Part shown: piece after piece, positions 7,327 through 14,516 of the stretch | How the letters are laid out: every line of letters starts with the position of its first letter | Position numbering within the stretch: position 1 is the stretch's first letter | IMG/VR virus record: IMGVR_UViG_3300038856_000075 | Span: 1-63,550 of that record | Direction: 5' to 3' (one strand) | DNA length: 63,550 bases | DNA from: a virus | Made by a program: the position numbers and the translations under genes | Notes under the pieces: generated by a model | What the model was told of the DNA's origin: nothing | Databases searched by the model: none | Seen by the model: the letters and a program-made list of their open reading frames with translations, nothing else

Positions 7327-8373
7327 GCCTTCCCCGAACAGCGGCATCCCGTCGCCGCGCATGATTTCGACGGGCCCGGTGCCGCGCTTCGCCGCATCGG
7401 TGTCGATGCGTTTCCGTGCCATTGCGGCATATTCGGGGTTGATCTCGATCAGGATTGCATTGCGGCCAAGACGAGCAGCAACAAGGCCAGTGGTCCCCGC
7501 GCCGCCGAACGGGTCCAAAACCGTCCCACTCGCCGGACACCCCGCCTTGATACATGGCTCGATCAGCGCCGGTGGGAACGTCGCGAAATGCGCTTCGGAG
7601 AATGGGGCGGTAGCGATGGTCCAAACATTGCGGAGGTTGCGGCCCATAGACTGTTGTTCCGCCTTGGTCATCTGGTCCCAACGGTCATTGAAACCATCAT
7701 GGCGGCGGCTATGTCCGCGCTGCTTGTCTGTCTTGCGGGGTCTGATACCGTTCATAATTTCAGTTGGCGCCCGTGCGTGATCCATACTGGCCCGCGATGG
7801 TCTGTCATCATCCGGATATTTTGCTGTCTCCCGAACCGCGTCCGCGTTGTAGAAATACGACGCACTCTTGGTCAGTAAAAACAGATGCTCGTGCGCCGAC
7901 GTGGGGCGGTCGGTCACGCTCTCGGGCATGGGGTTCGGCTTGTGCCAGATGATGTCCGAGCGGAGCCACCAGCCATCGGCCTGCAGGGCCAAGGCGATGC
8001 GGGCGGGGAGCATTACGAGGTCTTTGGGTTTGAGCCCGGGCGGCGTCTTGGGGCAGAGCATGTCGTCTTGTACGTGATGGCCCTTGTTTTCGCTCGCTCC
8101 GCTTCTAAAGGTCGCTCTGCCGCCGCTCGTGTAACAGTCCCCATAATTCAGCCACAGCGTTCCGTCTGAGCGCAGCACCCGGCGGACCTCGCGGAATACC
8201 GCCACCATGCCGTCTACATGCTCTTGGACGGTCGCTTCGAGCCCCATGGCATCATCGTGGCCGTAATCTCGAAGGCCCCAATATGGCGGGGACGTGACGA
8301 CGCAATGCATACTGTCGTCCGCCATGTCGCGCAGCGCCTCCCGGCAGTCGGCGTTGATGATTTGGACGCTCAC
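7318..8373 (-). CDS. DNA N4/N6 methyltransferase (SPPY type)
   Basis: 351 residues. An N-terminal TSPPYWGLRDYG block carries catalytic motif IV (SPPY), and the C-terminal VLDPFGGAGTTGL is motif I, so the order is the beta-class order. The SPPY form is common in N4-cytosine enzymes but occurs in N6-adenine ones too, so the methylated base is open. The middle segment HKPNPMPESVTDRP and the HEHLFLLTKS helix are typical of this family. No restriction partner is evident apart from the adjacent HNH gene. Confidence 0.9.
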   Translation of the reverse strand: MSVQIINADCREALRDMADDSMHCVVTSPPYWGLRDYGHDDAMGLEATVQEHVDGMVAVFREVRRVLRSDGTLWLNYGDCYTSGGRATFRSGASENKGHHVQDDMLCPKTPPGLKPKDLVMLPARIALALQADGWWLRSDIIWHKPNPMPESVTDRPTSAHEHLFLLTKSASYFYNADAVRETAKYPDDDRPSRASMDHARAPTEIMNGIRPRKTDKQRGHSRRHDGFNDRWDQMTKAEQQSMGRNLRNVWTIATAPFSEAHFATFPPALIEPCIKAGCPASGTVLDPFGGAGTTGLVAARLGRNAILIEINPEYAAMARKRIDTDAAKRGTGPVEIMRGDGMPLFGEGAS

Positions 8374-8783
8374 GACGCCCTCGCCATAGCGATTTGGGCC
8401 GCAATCTTGCGTGACACGTCATCCAGCGACCCAAGACGTGATCGCGAGGTATTGGCGTGTCGAGACATTATCTCTTTGAGCTTTTCCGGTAACTCCGGGT
8501 CACGGTTTTTCCAACCGTCGAGACCGTCGAAATCCCAATCGCCGGATTCAGCTACCTCGGTTGCCACGAGGAAGGCCGCGCGAACGTCGCCTTCTATCTG
8601 CATCACGGCATGTCCGGACCTCAGGTGCGTCAGCGTCCAAGTCGTTGGCCGCCGTCCTTTGGGCGATCCCTTGGACCGCATATGCAAGCCGAGGCCACGA
8701 TATGTGTAGCCCTCGACCGATTCAGGGCCCGAGGACAGCGCGATCAGGAATGAACCGGCAGACCAGGGGGCGTGGGCGCGCAT
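8370..8783 (-). CDS. Hypothetical protein (137 aa)
   Basis: Starts at ATG 8783, overlapping the RuvC-like gene stop. It has no recognised domain; the C-terminus is helical and charged and ends MARAS, like the neighbouring RuvC-like protein (LARAS). The first four residues MRAH equal those of the HNH protein. The gene looks like a cassette bounded by shared end sequences. Confidence 0.6.
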   Translation of the reverse strand: MRAHAPWSAGSFLIALSSGPESVEGYTYRGLGLHMRSKGSPKGRRPTTWTLTHLRSGHAVMQIEGDVRAAFLVATEVAESGDWDFDGLDGWKNRDPELPEKLKEIMSRHANTSRSRLGSLDDVSRKIAAQIAMARAS

Positions 8784-8791
8784 CACGACGC
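8771..8791. repeat. 21-bp gene-boundary repeat, copy 2
   Basis: Second copy of 7306-7326. An overlapping 16-bp sequence (8784-8799) recurs at 8371-8386, so consecutive genes share their last codons (ending ARAS) as well as their starts. Confidence 0.75.
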
Positions 8792-9331
8792 CCTCGCCAG
8801 CATCTTTTGGTGGGCGATCTCGGCCAGGGCCAGGTCCAGCAGGGCGATGGCGTCGGCGTGGTTGTCGTGCTTGTCGGTCAGTGCCAGTCCGTGGCGCGCG
8901 TTGACCGCCGCGATGACCTGCAACTTCTTCGCGCGGCCATTGCCGGTGGCGGCTTTCTTGATGGTCGAGGGGTTGACCGGCACCGCCGGGATCTCGTGGT
9001 GCAGCGCGAAGGATTGCACGACCGCGTAGAGCGCGCCCCGGTCCATCACGCTCAGTACCTGGGCCTTGGGGACTCCCTTGGCGTTGGGCGCGGTCATGAT
9101 GAACTCGGAATATTCGTAGTAGAGCAGGTCGATCCCGCCGGCCGCGTTCTTGGCCTCCACCAGGCGGTCCCGCAGCGCCGCCCAGCGCTTGCCCTTCCAC
9201 GACAGCGCCGGTTCGGGCAGCACCCAGAGGCCGTGCGTGTCCGGCCGGCCGGGCCTGTGGAGCGCCCACCCGGTGCGCGTCCCGAGGTCGAGCGCCAGCA
9301 CCGTCAGGGGCGCCTCTGGCGGGGTGTACAT
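8783..9331 (-). CDS. RuvC-like Holliday junction resolvase
   Basis: 182 residues from ATG 9331. It opens with the RNase H-fold strand VLALDLGTRTGWAL (D15 as first acidic residue). YYEYSEF supplies a second acidic position and KHDNHADAIALLDLAL the C-terminal acidic pair. This is the phage RuvC-like arrangement seen in replication modules. It would cut branched DNA during recombination or before packaging. Position in the replication operon agrees. Confidence 0.8.
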   Translation of the reverse strand: MYTPPEAPLTVLALDLGTRTGWALHRPGRPDTHGLWVLPEPALSWKGKRWAALRDRLVEAKNAAGGIDLLYYEYSEFIMTAPNAKGVPKAQVLSVMDRGALYAVVQSFALHHEIPAVPVNPSTIKKAATGNGRAKKLQVIAAVNARHGLALTDKHDNHADAIALLDLALAEIAHQKMLARAS

Positions 9332-9333
9332 GG

Positions 9334-9798
9334 TTATTCGACCGCGTGCCCGATGGGCTCGTGTCGATCGTTCATCCCCTGCGCCTCGCGCCAATCGGCG
9401 TAGCTCGCCAAAGCCCGCGCGGCGTTGTCCGCCTCGACCGCCTTGCTGTGCTTGAGGTTCGACGCTTCGCGTAGCTCGAGCACCGACATGGCGTGGATGT
9501 ACCGGAACCGGCCGTCGGCGAGTCTCGCGGCGCGCGGCAGGTGGTCCACCAAGTCCGCAGGGAAAAGATAGTCCTCCGTCGTCTGCGTGGGCTTGATCGA
9601 GCGGCGCTTTAGGAGCTGCCGGATTTCCGCTGACAATCCTTGGACCGCGTAGTACCGCACGGTGGGGTGTACGTCGAAGATCGCGAACTGGGTGACGACC
9701 CGCGCGGCGATTGTCGGCGCCGTGATGCCTGACGTTAGACCGCGATGGATCTCGGCCTCGATGGCCTGACGCACGGTTTCAATTTGTTTGGGGTTCAT
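9334..9798 (-). CDS. Hypothetical protein (154 aa)
   Basis: ATG 9798 follows GGAG with 7-base spacing; an upstream ATG at 9810 in the same frame is less well placed. The product is helical, with HPTVRYYAVQGLSAEIRQ and a C-terminal DWREAQGMNDRHEP segment. No family recognised. The start overlaps the preceding gene by 20 bp. Confidence 0.6.
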   Translation of the reverse strand: MNPKQIETVRQAIEAEIHRGLTSGITAPTIAARVVTQFAIFDVHPTVRYYAVQGLSAEIRQLLKRRSIKPTQTTEDYLFPADLVDHLPRAARLADGRFRYIHAMSVLELREASNLKHSKAVEADNAARALASYADWREAQGMNDRHEPIGHAVE

Positions 9799-10480
9799 CG
9801 ATATCTCCAATCAGGGCTTCGTAGGTCGACCAGAACGCCGCGCACGTCTTGATCGAGTCGACCAAGTGCGGGCGGAACGTGGAATCGCAATCGGCAATGA
9901 CCTTGTGCGGGTCGTTGTCGAGGAGGCCGCTGCTCTTGAGCTCGCGTCCGAGCGCGATCATTTCGAGGTAGGCCTTCAGCGGCGGCTTCTTCGGCTTCGG
10001 GTCGCGGCCGTCGGCTGCCGCCTCGTCGGCGAGCATCTGCTTGACGGCATCGAGCACGCCGGCGGTGGTGATCTCCTCGCCATTCGACTTCTTGTGCTCG
10101 ATGTGCATCTCGAACTGGTCTTCGGGCAGCGAGGCGATTTGTTGGTAGCGCGACGATTGGTCCTTGGTGACGCCGATCTCGGCGAGGGTGGGTGGAATCG
10201 CAACGGTCGCATCGTCCGACCGTTGCTGGTATTGGCCTGGACCCTGCTTCTCCAGCTTCTCTAGCTCCTCCCCCATCCGCCGCTCGGCGCGCAGCCTGAT
10301 CTCGGCGCACCGGTTTTGCGCCTCGACGCCCGCGTTGATGCGTTTGGCGAACTGCCGGTACATCTCGGCTTGGTCGCGCACCGAGGCGACCTCCTCGAAG
10401 GTGGCCGCGACGTCGATCGCGCGCTTCGCCCTGTCGCAAAGCTCGGGGAGATTCTCCGCGCTGAGCGGCGTTTCGTTCAT
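9779..10480 (-). CDS. Hypothetical phage protein with coiled-coil and ParB-like features (233 aa)
   Basis: A helical N-terminal half contains AEIRLRAERRMGEELEKLE, then PPTLAEIGVTKDQSSRYQQ and IASLPEDQFEMHI. This arrangement recurs in phage proteins annotated loosely as ParB-like or replication-associated. No catalytic motif is visible. The start is coupled by ATGA to the upstream gene. A DNA-binding or regulatory role is plausible. Confidence 0.6.
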   Translation of the reverse strand: MNETPLSAENLPELCDRAKRAIDVAATFEEVASVRDQAEMYRQFAKRINAGVEAQNRCAEIRLRAERRMGEELEKLEKQGPGQYQQRSDDATVAIPPTLAEIGVTKDQSSRYQQIASLPEDQFEMHIEHKKSNGEEITTAGVLDAVKQMLADEAAADGRDPKPKKPPLKAYLEMIALGRELKSSGLLDNDPHKVIADCDSTFRPHLVDSIKTCAAFWSTYEALIGDIDEPQTN

Positions 10481-10791
10481 TCAGCCGCCTCGGCCGCCTT
10501 GATCCAGTCGAGCTGGCCGCCGACGCCCAGCGCCTCGAAGCACTCGCGCATCGTGTCCAGCATCGTGTCGCGGTCATCGCCCTCGAGCTTGTACAGGCGG
10601 TACGCGACGTTGAAATCCGACAGCTTGAGCCCGAGCTTCCCCTTGACGACCTCGTTCTTGAGGTTGCGCCGGTCTTCCTGCAACGCGGAGATCTCGCCTT
10701 CCAGGTTTTCGAGGCGGCGGCACACGTCCTGGATCGCCGCGGCCCGATCAGGCTGGTTGTGGAGCGCGGTGACGGTGGATTGGTCGTTCAT
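10477..10791 (-). CDS. Hypothetical protein (104 aa), GapR-like helix pattern
   Basis: Starts at ATG 10791 after an AAAGGA ribosome-binding site. The segment ENLEGEISALQEDRRNLKNE followed by basic and hydrophobic helices is reminiscent of the long helix of GapR/DUF2312 DNA-binding proteins; the similarity is weak and only by pattern. The start is coupled by ATGA to a 63-codon ORF containing a terminator-like hairpin. Confidence 0.55.
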   Translation of the reverse strand: MNDQSTVTALHNQPDRAAAIQDVCRRLENLEGEISALQEDRRNLKNEVVKGKLGLKLSDFNVAYRLYKLEGDDRDTMLDTMRECFEALGVGGQLDWIKAAEAAE

Positions 10792-10979
10792 GGCAGTCCT
10801 TTCCAAAAAAACGGGGCAGCCCACTTGATGAACTGCCCCGCTGAGTCAAGGGAGGCAGGATCGGCCAACGTGACAGGGAGCCGACCCAATGGCGCGTGAG
10901 CCCGCGCCGGGGCATCCGGCCGGTGGGCCGAATTCAGTTTAGCCGATAGGGAATCGCGACCCAACCGCAACGTGTTCAT
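10788..10979 (-). CDS. Small coupled ORF (63 aa) containing a terminator-like hairpin
   Basis: ATG 10979 overlaps the stop of the C5 methyltransferase as ATGA, and its own stop overlaps the next start as ATGA. Codon third positions are mostly G or C, as in real genes here. The C-terminal codons (GQFIKWAAPFFWKG) are the same bases that form a GC hairpin followed by seven T. No family recognised. It may serve mainly to couple translation or sense ribosome flow. Confidence 0.45.
   Translation of the reverse strand: MNTLRLGRDSLSAKLNSAHRPDAPARAHAPLGRLPVTLADPASLDSAGQFIKWAAPFFWKGLP
10805..10840 (-). terminator. Intrinsic terminator-like hairpin, leftward, inside an ORF
   Basis: On the minus strand an 8-bp perfect stem CGGGGCAG / CTGCCCCG with a 13-base loop is followed directly by seven T (bases 10805-10811). 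This is a canonical rho-independent terminator shape. It overlaps the last codons of the 63-residue ORF, so translation would compete with hairpin formation, as in attenuation. Confidence 0.6.
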
Positions 10980-11779
10980 GCGGCCTCCGATCGCGGATGC
11001 CATGCCTTCGCGACGTGCCTGCTCAATGGCAGCGGGATTTTGGCGATCATCGCGCTGGCGAACTTGCGGGCGGGGGACTTGCTGCTGGTCATGCGGGAGA
11101 TTTTGCCGTCTCCCGCGAACCATTCGCGTCCAGAGCCGCGCTGTTTGATGCCCTCGTGTTCGGCGGGATTGGTCCAATGACCCTTGGTGCGGTGCGGCAC
11201 ACCCTTGATGCCGCCCATCGCCTGCCCGCCCGCAAGTTCGCCAGCACGATGCGCAATTCCTTGTTTCATGGCGCCGCGCTTGACCACGGGCGGCATCAGC
11301 GCCGGTACGTCACCCCACAGGTGATAGCTGCCGAAATTCCACCGCGACCGCCCAACCCACGGAATCGCGCCGCGCACGTTCTCGACCACCAATGGAATAT
11401 GCCGCCCCGCCGCCTCGCACGCCTCGCGCTTGAGGCGGAAACAGGCGTCGAACAGGGCGGTTTCTTGTTTCATCCGACCGGGATCGGCCCGGACTTCGGC
11501 GGCGAGCGCCTTGGCCTTCGACCACGGCATGGCGGTGTACGAGAAGAACTGGCACGGCGGCGACGCGACGATCAGATCCACGTTCCTGAGCTGCGAGCCG
11601 TGAAGCGTGAGAACGTCCTGGATCACGAGATGAACATGCTCGGGTCGAGGCACTCCGAACTGACCGCACATGTCCTCCAGATCGACCCCCACAACATCAT
11701 AGCCTTCAACCACAAGACCTTCTGACCAGCCGAAAAGCCCACAGAACAGATCGATGGCGAGGGGCTTGCCGGCGTCCAT
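10976..11779 (-). CDS. DNA C5-cytosine methyltransferase, second copy
   Basis: 267 residues. Motif I is DLFCGLFGWSEGL, catalytic motif IV ASPPCQFFSYTAMP and motif VI VVENVRGAIPWVG. It differs strongly from the first C5 enzyme (5399-6085) and so probably has another target. It is the promoter-proximal methyltransferase of the leftward operon. No endonuclease partner is visible. Confidence 0.88.
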   Translation of the reverse strand: MDAGKPLAIDLFCGLFGWSEGLVVEGYDVVGVDLEDMCGQFGVPRPEHVHLVIQDVLTLHGSQLRNVDLIVASPPCQFFSYTAMPWSKAKALAAEVRADPGRMKQETALFDACFRLKREACEAAGRHIPLVVENVRGAIPWVGRSRWNFGSYHLWGDVPALMPPVVKRGAMKQGIAHRAGELAGGQAMGGIKGVPHRTKGHWTNPAEHEGIKQRGSGREWFAGDGKISRMTSSKSPARKFASAMIAKIPLPLSRHVAKAWHPRSEAA

Positions 11780-11890
11780 CTACAAGCCCACCATGAAATA
11801 CCGGGCAACCACGACCACCGCGCCGGCGAACAGCCCGCCCATGGCGGCGGACGCGGCCAGATCGGCGAAGTTGGCGCGGAGCCAGCGCAT
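11780..11890 (-). CDS. Tiny membrane protein (36 aa)
   Basis: ATG 11890 to TAG 11780. It has a short amphipathic start followed by one hydrophobic segment, AASAAMGGLFAGAVVVVARY, and no charged residue in the core. The stop abuts the start of the C5 methyltransferase gene. It resembles the other tiny single-span ORFs at 12188-12307 and 12308-12385. Role unknown. Confidence 0.5.
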   Translation of the reverse strand: MRWLRANFADLAASAAMGGLFAGAVVVVARYFMVGL

Positions 11891-12187
11891 TCAGATGTCT
11901 TCCGATTGTGCGGCGGCGTAACGGATTCCCATGATGAGATTGGAGAGCCCCGCCGTTTCCGGTTGGTGAGAGAATTCGTTGAGCGTCTTCTCGAAAACAT
12001 CCGCCAGCCGCCGTGCTTCCGCCGCAGTGAAGGCATGTATGTCGTCATCGATGGCAATCGCGATGGCGGGTGTGCCTTCGACGGTGCCGACGCGAAACTC
12101 GATATCGGCGTCGTCATCTGCGGCGGTGTATGCAAAGATGAACGCCCTTATTCGAGTCATGGTGTCGGCAACCGCGATAAGGTCCAT
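11891..12187 (-). CDS. Hypothetical protein (98 aa)
   Basis: Starts at ATG 12187, next to the stop of the tiny membrane ORF at 12188. The middle is acidic (TAADDDADIEFRVG) with a small beta-rich region, and the C-terminus is helical. No recognised family. It is tightly packed in the early leftward operon. Confidence 0.6.
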   Translation of the reverse strand: MDLIAVADTMTRIRAFIFAYTAADDDADIEFRVGTVEGTPAIAIAIDDDIHAFTAAEARRLADVFEKTLNEFSHQPETAGLSNLIMGIRYAAAQSEDI

Positions 12188-12307
12188 CTACCCTCCCCAC
12201 ACCCAGACGGTGAGCGCCCACAGCGCGGCCCCGGCATAGCCGCCGGCAGCAGCCATCACGATGAGGACGGCCAGGGCGTCCCAGTTCTGCTTGAGCCAGG
12301 CGCGCAT
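12188..12307 (-). CDS. Tiny membrane protein (39 aa)
   Basis: ATG 12307 to TAG 12188. The sequence MRAWLKQNWDALAVLIVMAA continues with a glycine- and alanine-rich span and ends in WVWGG. It is predicted to be a single membrane span, with a positively charged N-terminus on the cytoplasmic side. Shares the MR-WL start with the 36-residue ORF, so the two may be related. Confidence 0.5.
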   Translation of the reverse strand: MRAWLKQNWDALAVLIVMAAAGGYAGAALWALTVWVWGG

Positions 12308-12385
12308 CTAAGCCCCTCCCCACAGCATCGCCACCGCCACCAGCAGCCCGGCCAGCATGAACAGGTTGGTGCAGAGGCGGGTCAT
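12308..12385 (-). CDS. Tiny membrane protein (25 aa)
   Basis: ATG 12385 overlaps the repressor stop as ATGA; stop TAG at 12308. After MTRLCTN there is one hydrophobic span, FMLAGLLVAVAMLW. It is the first of three tiny membrane ORFs directly behind the regulator. Too short for a family call. Confidence 0.45.
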   Translation of the reverse strand: MTRLCTNLFMLAGLLVAVAMLWGGA

Positions 12386-12579
12386 TGGGCTGCTTCCGTT
12401 TCAGGCGGCAGGGCGGCCAGCGCGCGTTCGTAGGTTGTGACTGAAGGCGTCATCTCACCTGACCGCCACCGATACCAAGTCGCGCGATCGATCTGAACGC
12501 GCCGACAAAAATCCTCGACCGTAACTCCGGCGGATTTCAGCCGTTTTTCCCAGTCCAGGACTCGATTTTGAATGCTCAT
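12382..12579 (-). CDS. Small helix-turn-helix repressor (Cro/C1-like, 65 aa)
   Basis: 65 residues from ATG 12579. The stretch LKSAGVTVEDFCRRVQIDR then ATWYRWRSGEMTPSV fits a helix-turn-helix of Cro/C1 type, with the recognition helix around ATWYRW. It is divergently transcribed from the rightward operon and followed by tiny membrane ORFs. The intergenic region has an inverted repeat overlapping promoter-like sequences in both directions, so it probably controls both arms including its own. No integrase accompanies it, so it need not be a lysogeny repressor. Confidence 0.7.
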   Translation of the reverse strand: MSIQNRVLDWEKRLKSAGVTVEDFCRRVQIDRATWYRWRSGEMTPSVTTYERALAALPPETEAAQ

Positions 12580-12682
12580 GGAACATAGCCTACAAAAAAA
12601 ATCGCGATCCCGCAACACTTTTTTATTGACGCGTTGTTGCGGATATGCGATATATAAGCCGTCACCTACACGGAGGACGGCC
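12580..12682. promoter_or_regulatory. Divergent promoter/operator region
   Basis: Rightward: TTGACG (12626-12631) with an AT-rich GATATATAA about 17-19 bases on, then GGAGG 7 bases before the TTG start at 12683. Leftward: TTGCGG and TAGGCT 17 bases apart precede the repressor ATG. An inverted repeat CCGCAACA (12610-12617) / TGTTGCGG (12635-12642) overlaps both promoter elements, and an ATCGCGAT palindrome lies at 12601-12608. These are fitting operator sites for the adjacent helix-turn-helix protein. Confidence 0.65.
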
Positions 12683-13690
12683 TTGACCTCGATCGACGCC
12701 AACACCCCGGAGCTGCAAGCGCATCCCGCCGCCGCCGTCTTCCCGCAGATCAACGGGCCGGACTTCGACGCCTTGTGCGCCGACATCGACAGGCACGGAT
12801 TGGTGGAGCCGATCGTCCTCCATGACGGGATGATCCTGGACGGGCGCAACCGCTACCGCGCCTGCCGGGCGCTCGGCATCGATCCGGTCTTTGTCGAATG
12901 GAACGGGGCCGGTACGCCGGAGGCGTTCGTGATCTCGCGGAACATCGTGCGCCGGCATCTGTCGACCGACCAGCGGAAGGAATGCGCCAGGATGCTTTTG
13001 AAGAACAACCCGGACGCCAGCGCCAGGGCGGTGGGAAAAGCGACAAACCTGTCTCCTACTACCGTCTTGGACATCATGAAAGAGAATGAAAACAACGAGA
13101 TAAGCGAGAGTGTCCAAAATGGACACCCCGGCGACCAGCCCGCTCCCGTCCCCCGCCCCGGCACCGTCGATATCAAGAGCGAGAGGGGCAAGCACGGCAT
13201 CGTCACGCCGGACGGCGTTTCGGTCGAGCAATGGGTCAGGGCCGGGATGGCGCTGCATGACGAGGGCGAGAACAGCGAGTCGGTTGCCAAGAAGCTCGGC
13301 ATTGGCGTGCAATCTTACCGCAACGCCCGCTATGTCGTTCTTCTCGCCGACCGGCGCGACCTGTCGGCAGATGAGCGCGGAATAGCCGCTGATGCGCTGA
13401 CCGCGCTGAACGAGGCGCGGTTGCCGGGGCCAGCGTTCGCAAAAGTCTCGCCGATTGTCGACCGCATCTGGGGTCTCGATTCCAAAGCCCAGCCGCAGAA
13501 GACCGAGAAGAAGCGCGCCGAGCATTTCGATAACGCCATCGGCGCGGCCGTCCAGGCGTGCATAGCGGTCGAGGACGTGCGCCTTCCCGACATGGATTGT
13601 GAACAGCGAGAAGCGGCGATCGCCGACCTCAAGACCGCTCAAGCGGCGCTGCGGCGTCTGTGCAAACGACTAAAGGAAGTCGATCAATGA
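12683..13690 (+). CDS. ParB-like N-terminal domain protein
   Basis: 335 residues from TTG 12683, chosen because GGAGG stands 7 bases upstream. The ParB-type segment IDRHGLVEPIVLHDGMILDG followed by RNRYRAC and the VISRNIVRRHLS helix match the ParB/Spo0J nuclease-like core plus helix-turn-helix. A central proline-rich linker and a C-terminal helical half follow. First gene of the rightward arm; likely a DNA-binding early regulator rather than a partition protein, since no ParA is present. Confidence 0.8.
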   Translation: MTSIDANTPELQAHPAAAVFPQINGPDFDALCADIDRHGLVEPIVLHDGMILDGRNRYRACRALGIDPVFVEWNGAGTPEAFVISRNIVRRHLSTDQRKECARMLLKNNPDASARAVGKATNLSPTTVLDIMKENENNEISESVQNGHPGDQPAPVPRPGTVDIKSERGKHGIVTPDGVSVEQWVRAGMALHDEGENSESVAKKLGIGVQSYRNARYVVLLADRRDLSADERGIAADALTALNEARLPGPAFAKVSPIVDRIWGLDSKAQPQKTEKKRAEHFDNAIGAAVQACIAVEDVRLPDMDCEQREAAIADLKTAQAALRRLCKRLKEVDQ

Positions 13691-14478
13691 GCATCACCAA
13701 ATCGGACCACCCGGTTCAATGGATCAAAGTGGGCAGCGTTTCCGTGGTGTGGGCGGCGGCTCAGCGCGACTACAACGAAAAGGCCGCGCTCAGGATAGCA
13801 GATGAGTTCGACCCCGATATGTTCGGGGTGATCACCGTAACCCTGCCGAATGGACACGGCCTTTATCACTGCATCGACGGGCAGCATCGGGTCGGCGCCG
13901 TCCGGCATCTTTGGGGCGAGAACGAGCTTGTGCCCTGTACCGTGCTGAACGTGACCGATCCGGCCCGCGCCGCGGCGATCTTCGACAAGATGAATTCGGT
14001 TCGCTCCAAGCCGCAGCCGGTCGAGTTGTTCAAAGTCCGCGTGACCGCCGGATACGAGGGAGAAGTCGCTGTTGATGGGCTGGTCCGCGATCTCGGCTAT
14101 CGCATTTCCCAGTCAACGGATGACGGAACGATCCGCGCGGCGGCGGCGTGCATGCTGGTTTACCACCGCCACGGTCTCGACACCCTGCGCCAAGCATTGC
14201 TGCTGATCTATGGCTGCTGGGGGTTCGACCGCAACGGCACCGACGCCGGTCTCATCAAAGGCTTTTCCGAGTTCGTGGCCGAGTTCGGCAAGGGAATCGA
14301 CGGCCAGCGGGTCGTTGATCGAGTCAGCAAGAAGTACACCCCAGGCCGTCTTCTTGGCGCAGCCAAATCGGCGGCGGCCGTCAACCGAAAGGCGATCGGC
14401 GTAAATGTCTCCGATCTTCTGTTCGCGACTTACAACCTCGGTCGCGGCAAAAAGCTGGAACCCGGCCGCGCCAGCTAG
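13687..14478 (+). CDS. ParB/sulfiredoxin-fold protein (DUF6551-like)
   Basis: 263 residues, ATGA-coupled to the previous gene. The HCIDGQHRVGAVRHLWG motif is the signature loop of the ParB/sulfiredoxin nucleotide-binding fold, and AAAIFDKMNSVRSKPQPVE is the accompanying helix. A DUF6551-type assignment is from memory of similar phage proteins. Probable regulator or enzyme acting on DNA; no catalytic evidence. Confidence 0.65.
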   Translation: MSITKSDHPVQWIKVGSVSVVWAAAQRDYNEKAALRIADEFDPDMFGVITVTLPNGHGLYHCIDGQHRVGAVRHLWGENELVPCTVLNVTDPARAAAIFDKMNSVRSKPQPVELFKVRVTAGYEGEVAVDGLVRDLGYRISQSTDDGTIRAAAACMLVYHRHGLDTLRQALLLIYGCWGFDRNGTDAGLIKGFSEFVAEFGKGIDGQRVVDRVSKKYTPGRLLGAAKSAAAVNRKAIGVNVSDLLFATYNLGRGKKLEPGRAS

Positions 14479-14516
14479 CCCCCGCGCATTAGACACCGCA
14501 ATGGAGCGAGACGATG
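14470..14516. repeat. Gene-boundary element, copy 1
   Basis: About 47 bp running from the codons GCC AGC TAG of one gene through a CCCCCGCGCAT core and a GGAGCGAGACG ribosome-binding site to the ATG of the next gene. Closely similar sequences lie at 14889-14934 and 15486-15533. The repeated unit joins a gene end to a gene start and marks cassette borders. Confidence 0.8.

Noticed and set aside
6273-8373. Complete restriction-modification system (HNH plus adjacent methyltransferases)
   Set aside because: The HNH protein is a small generic nuclease without a target-recognition domain, and phage operons often mix such genes; evidence for a restriction partner is insufficient.
12382-12579. Lysogeny module
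   Set aside because: A small repressor exists but no integrase, excisionase, partition ATPase or plausible attP accompanies it, so temperate life is not supported.
12683-14478. Plasmid-type ParAB partition system
   Set aside because: Two ParB-like proteins are present but there is no ParA ATPase and no parS-like iterons were seen.
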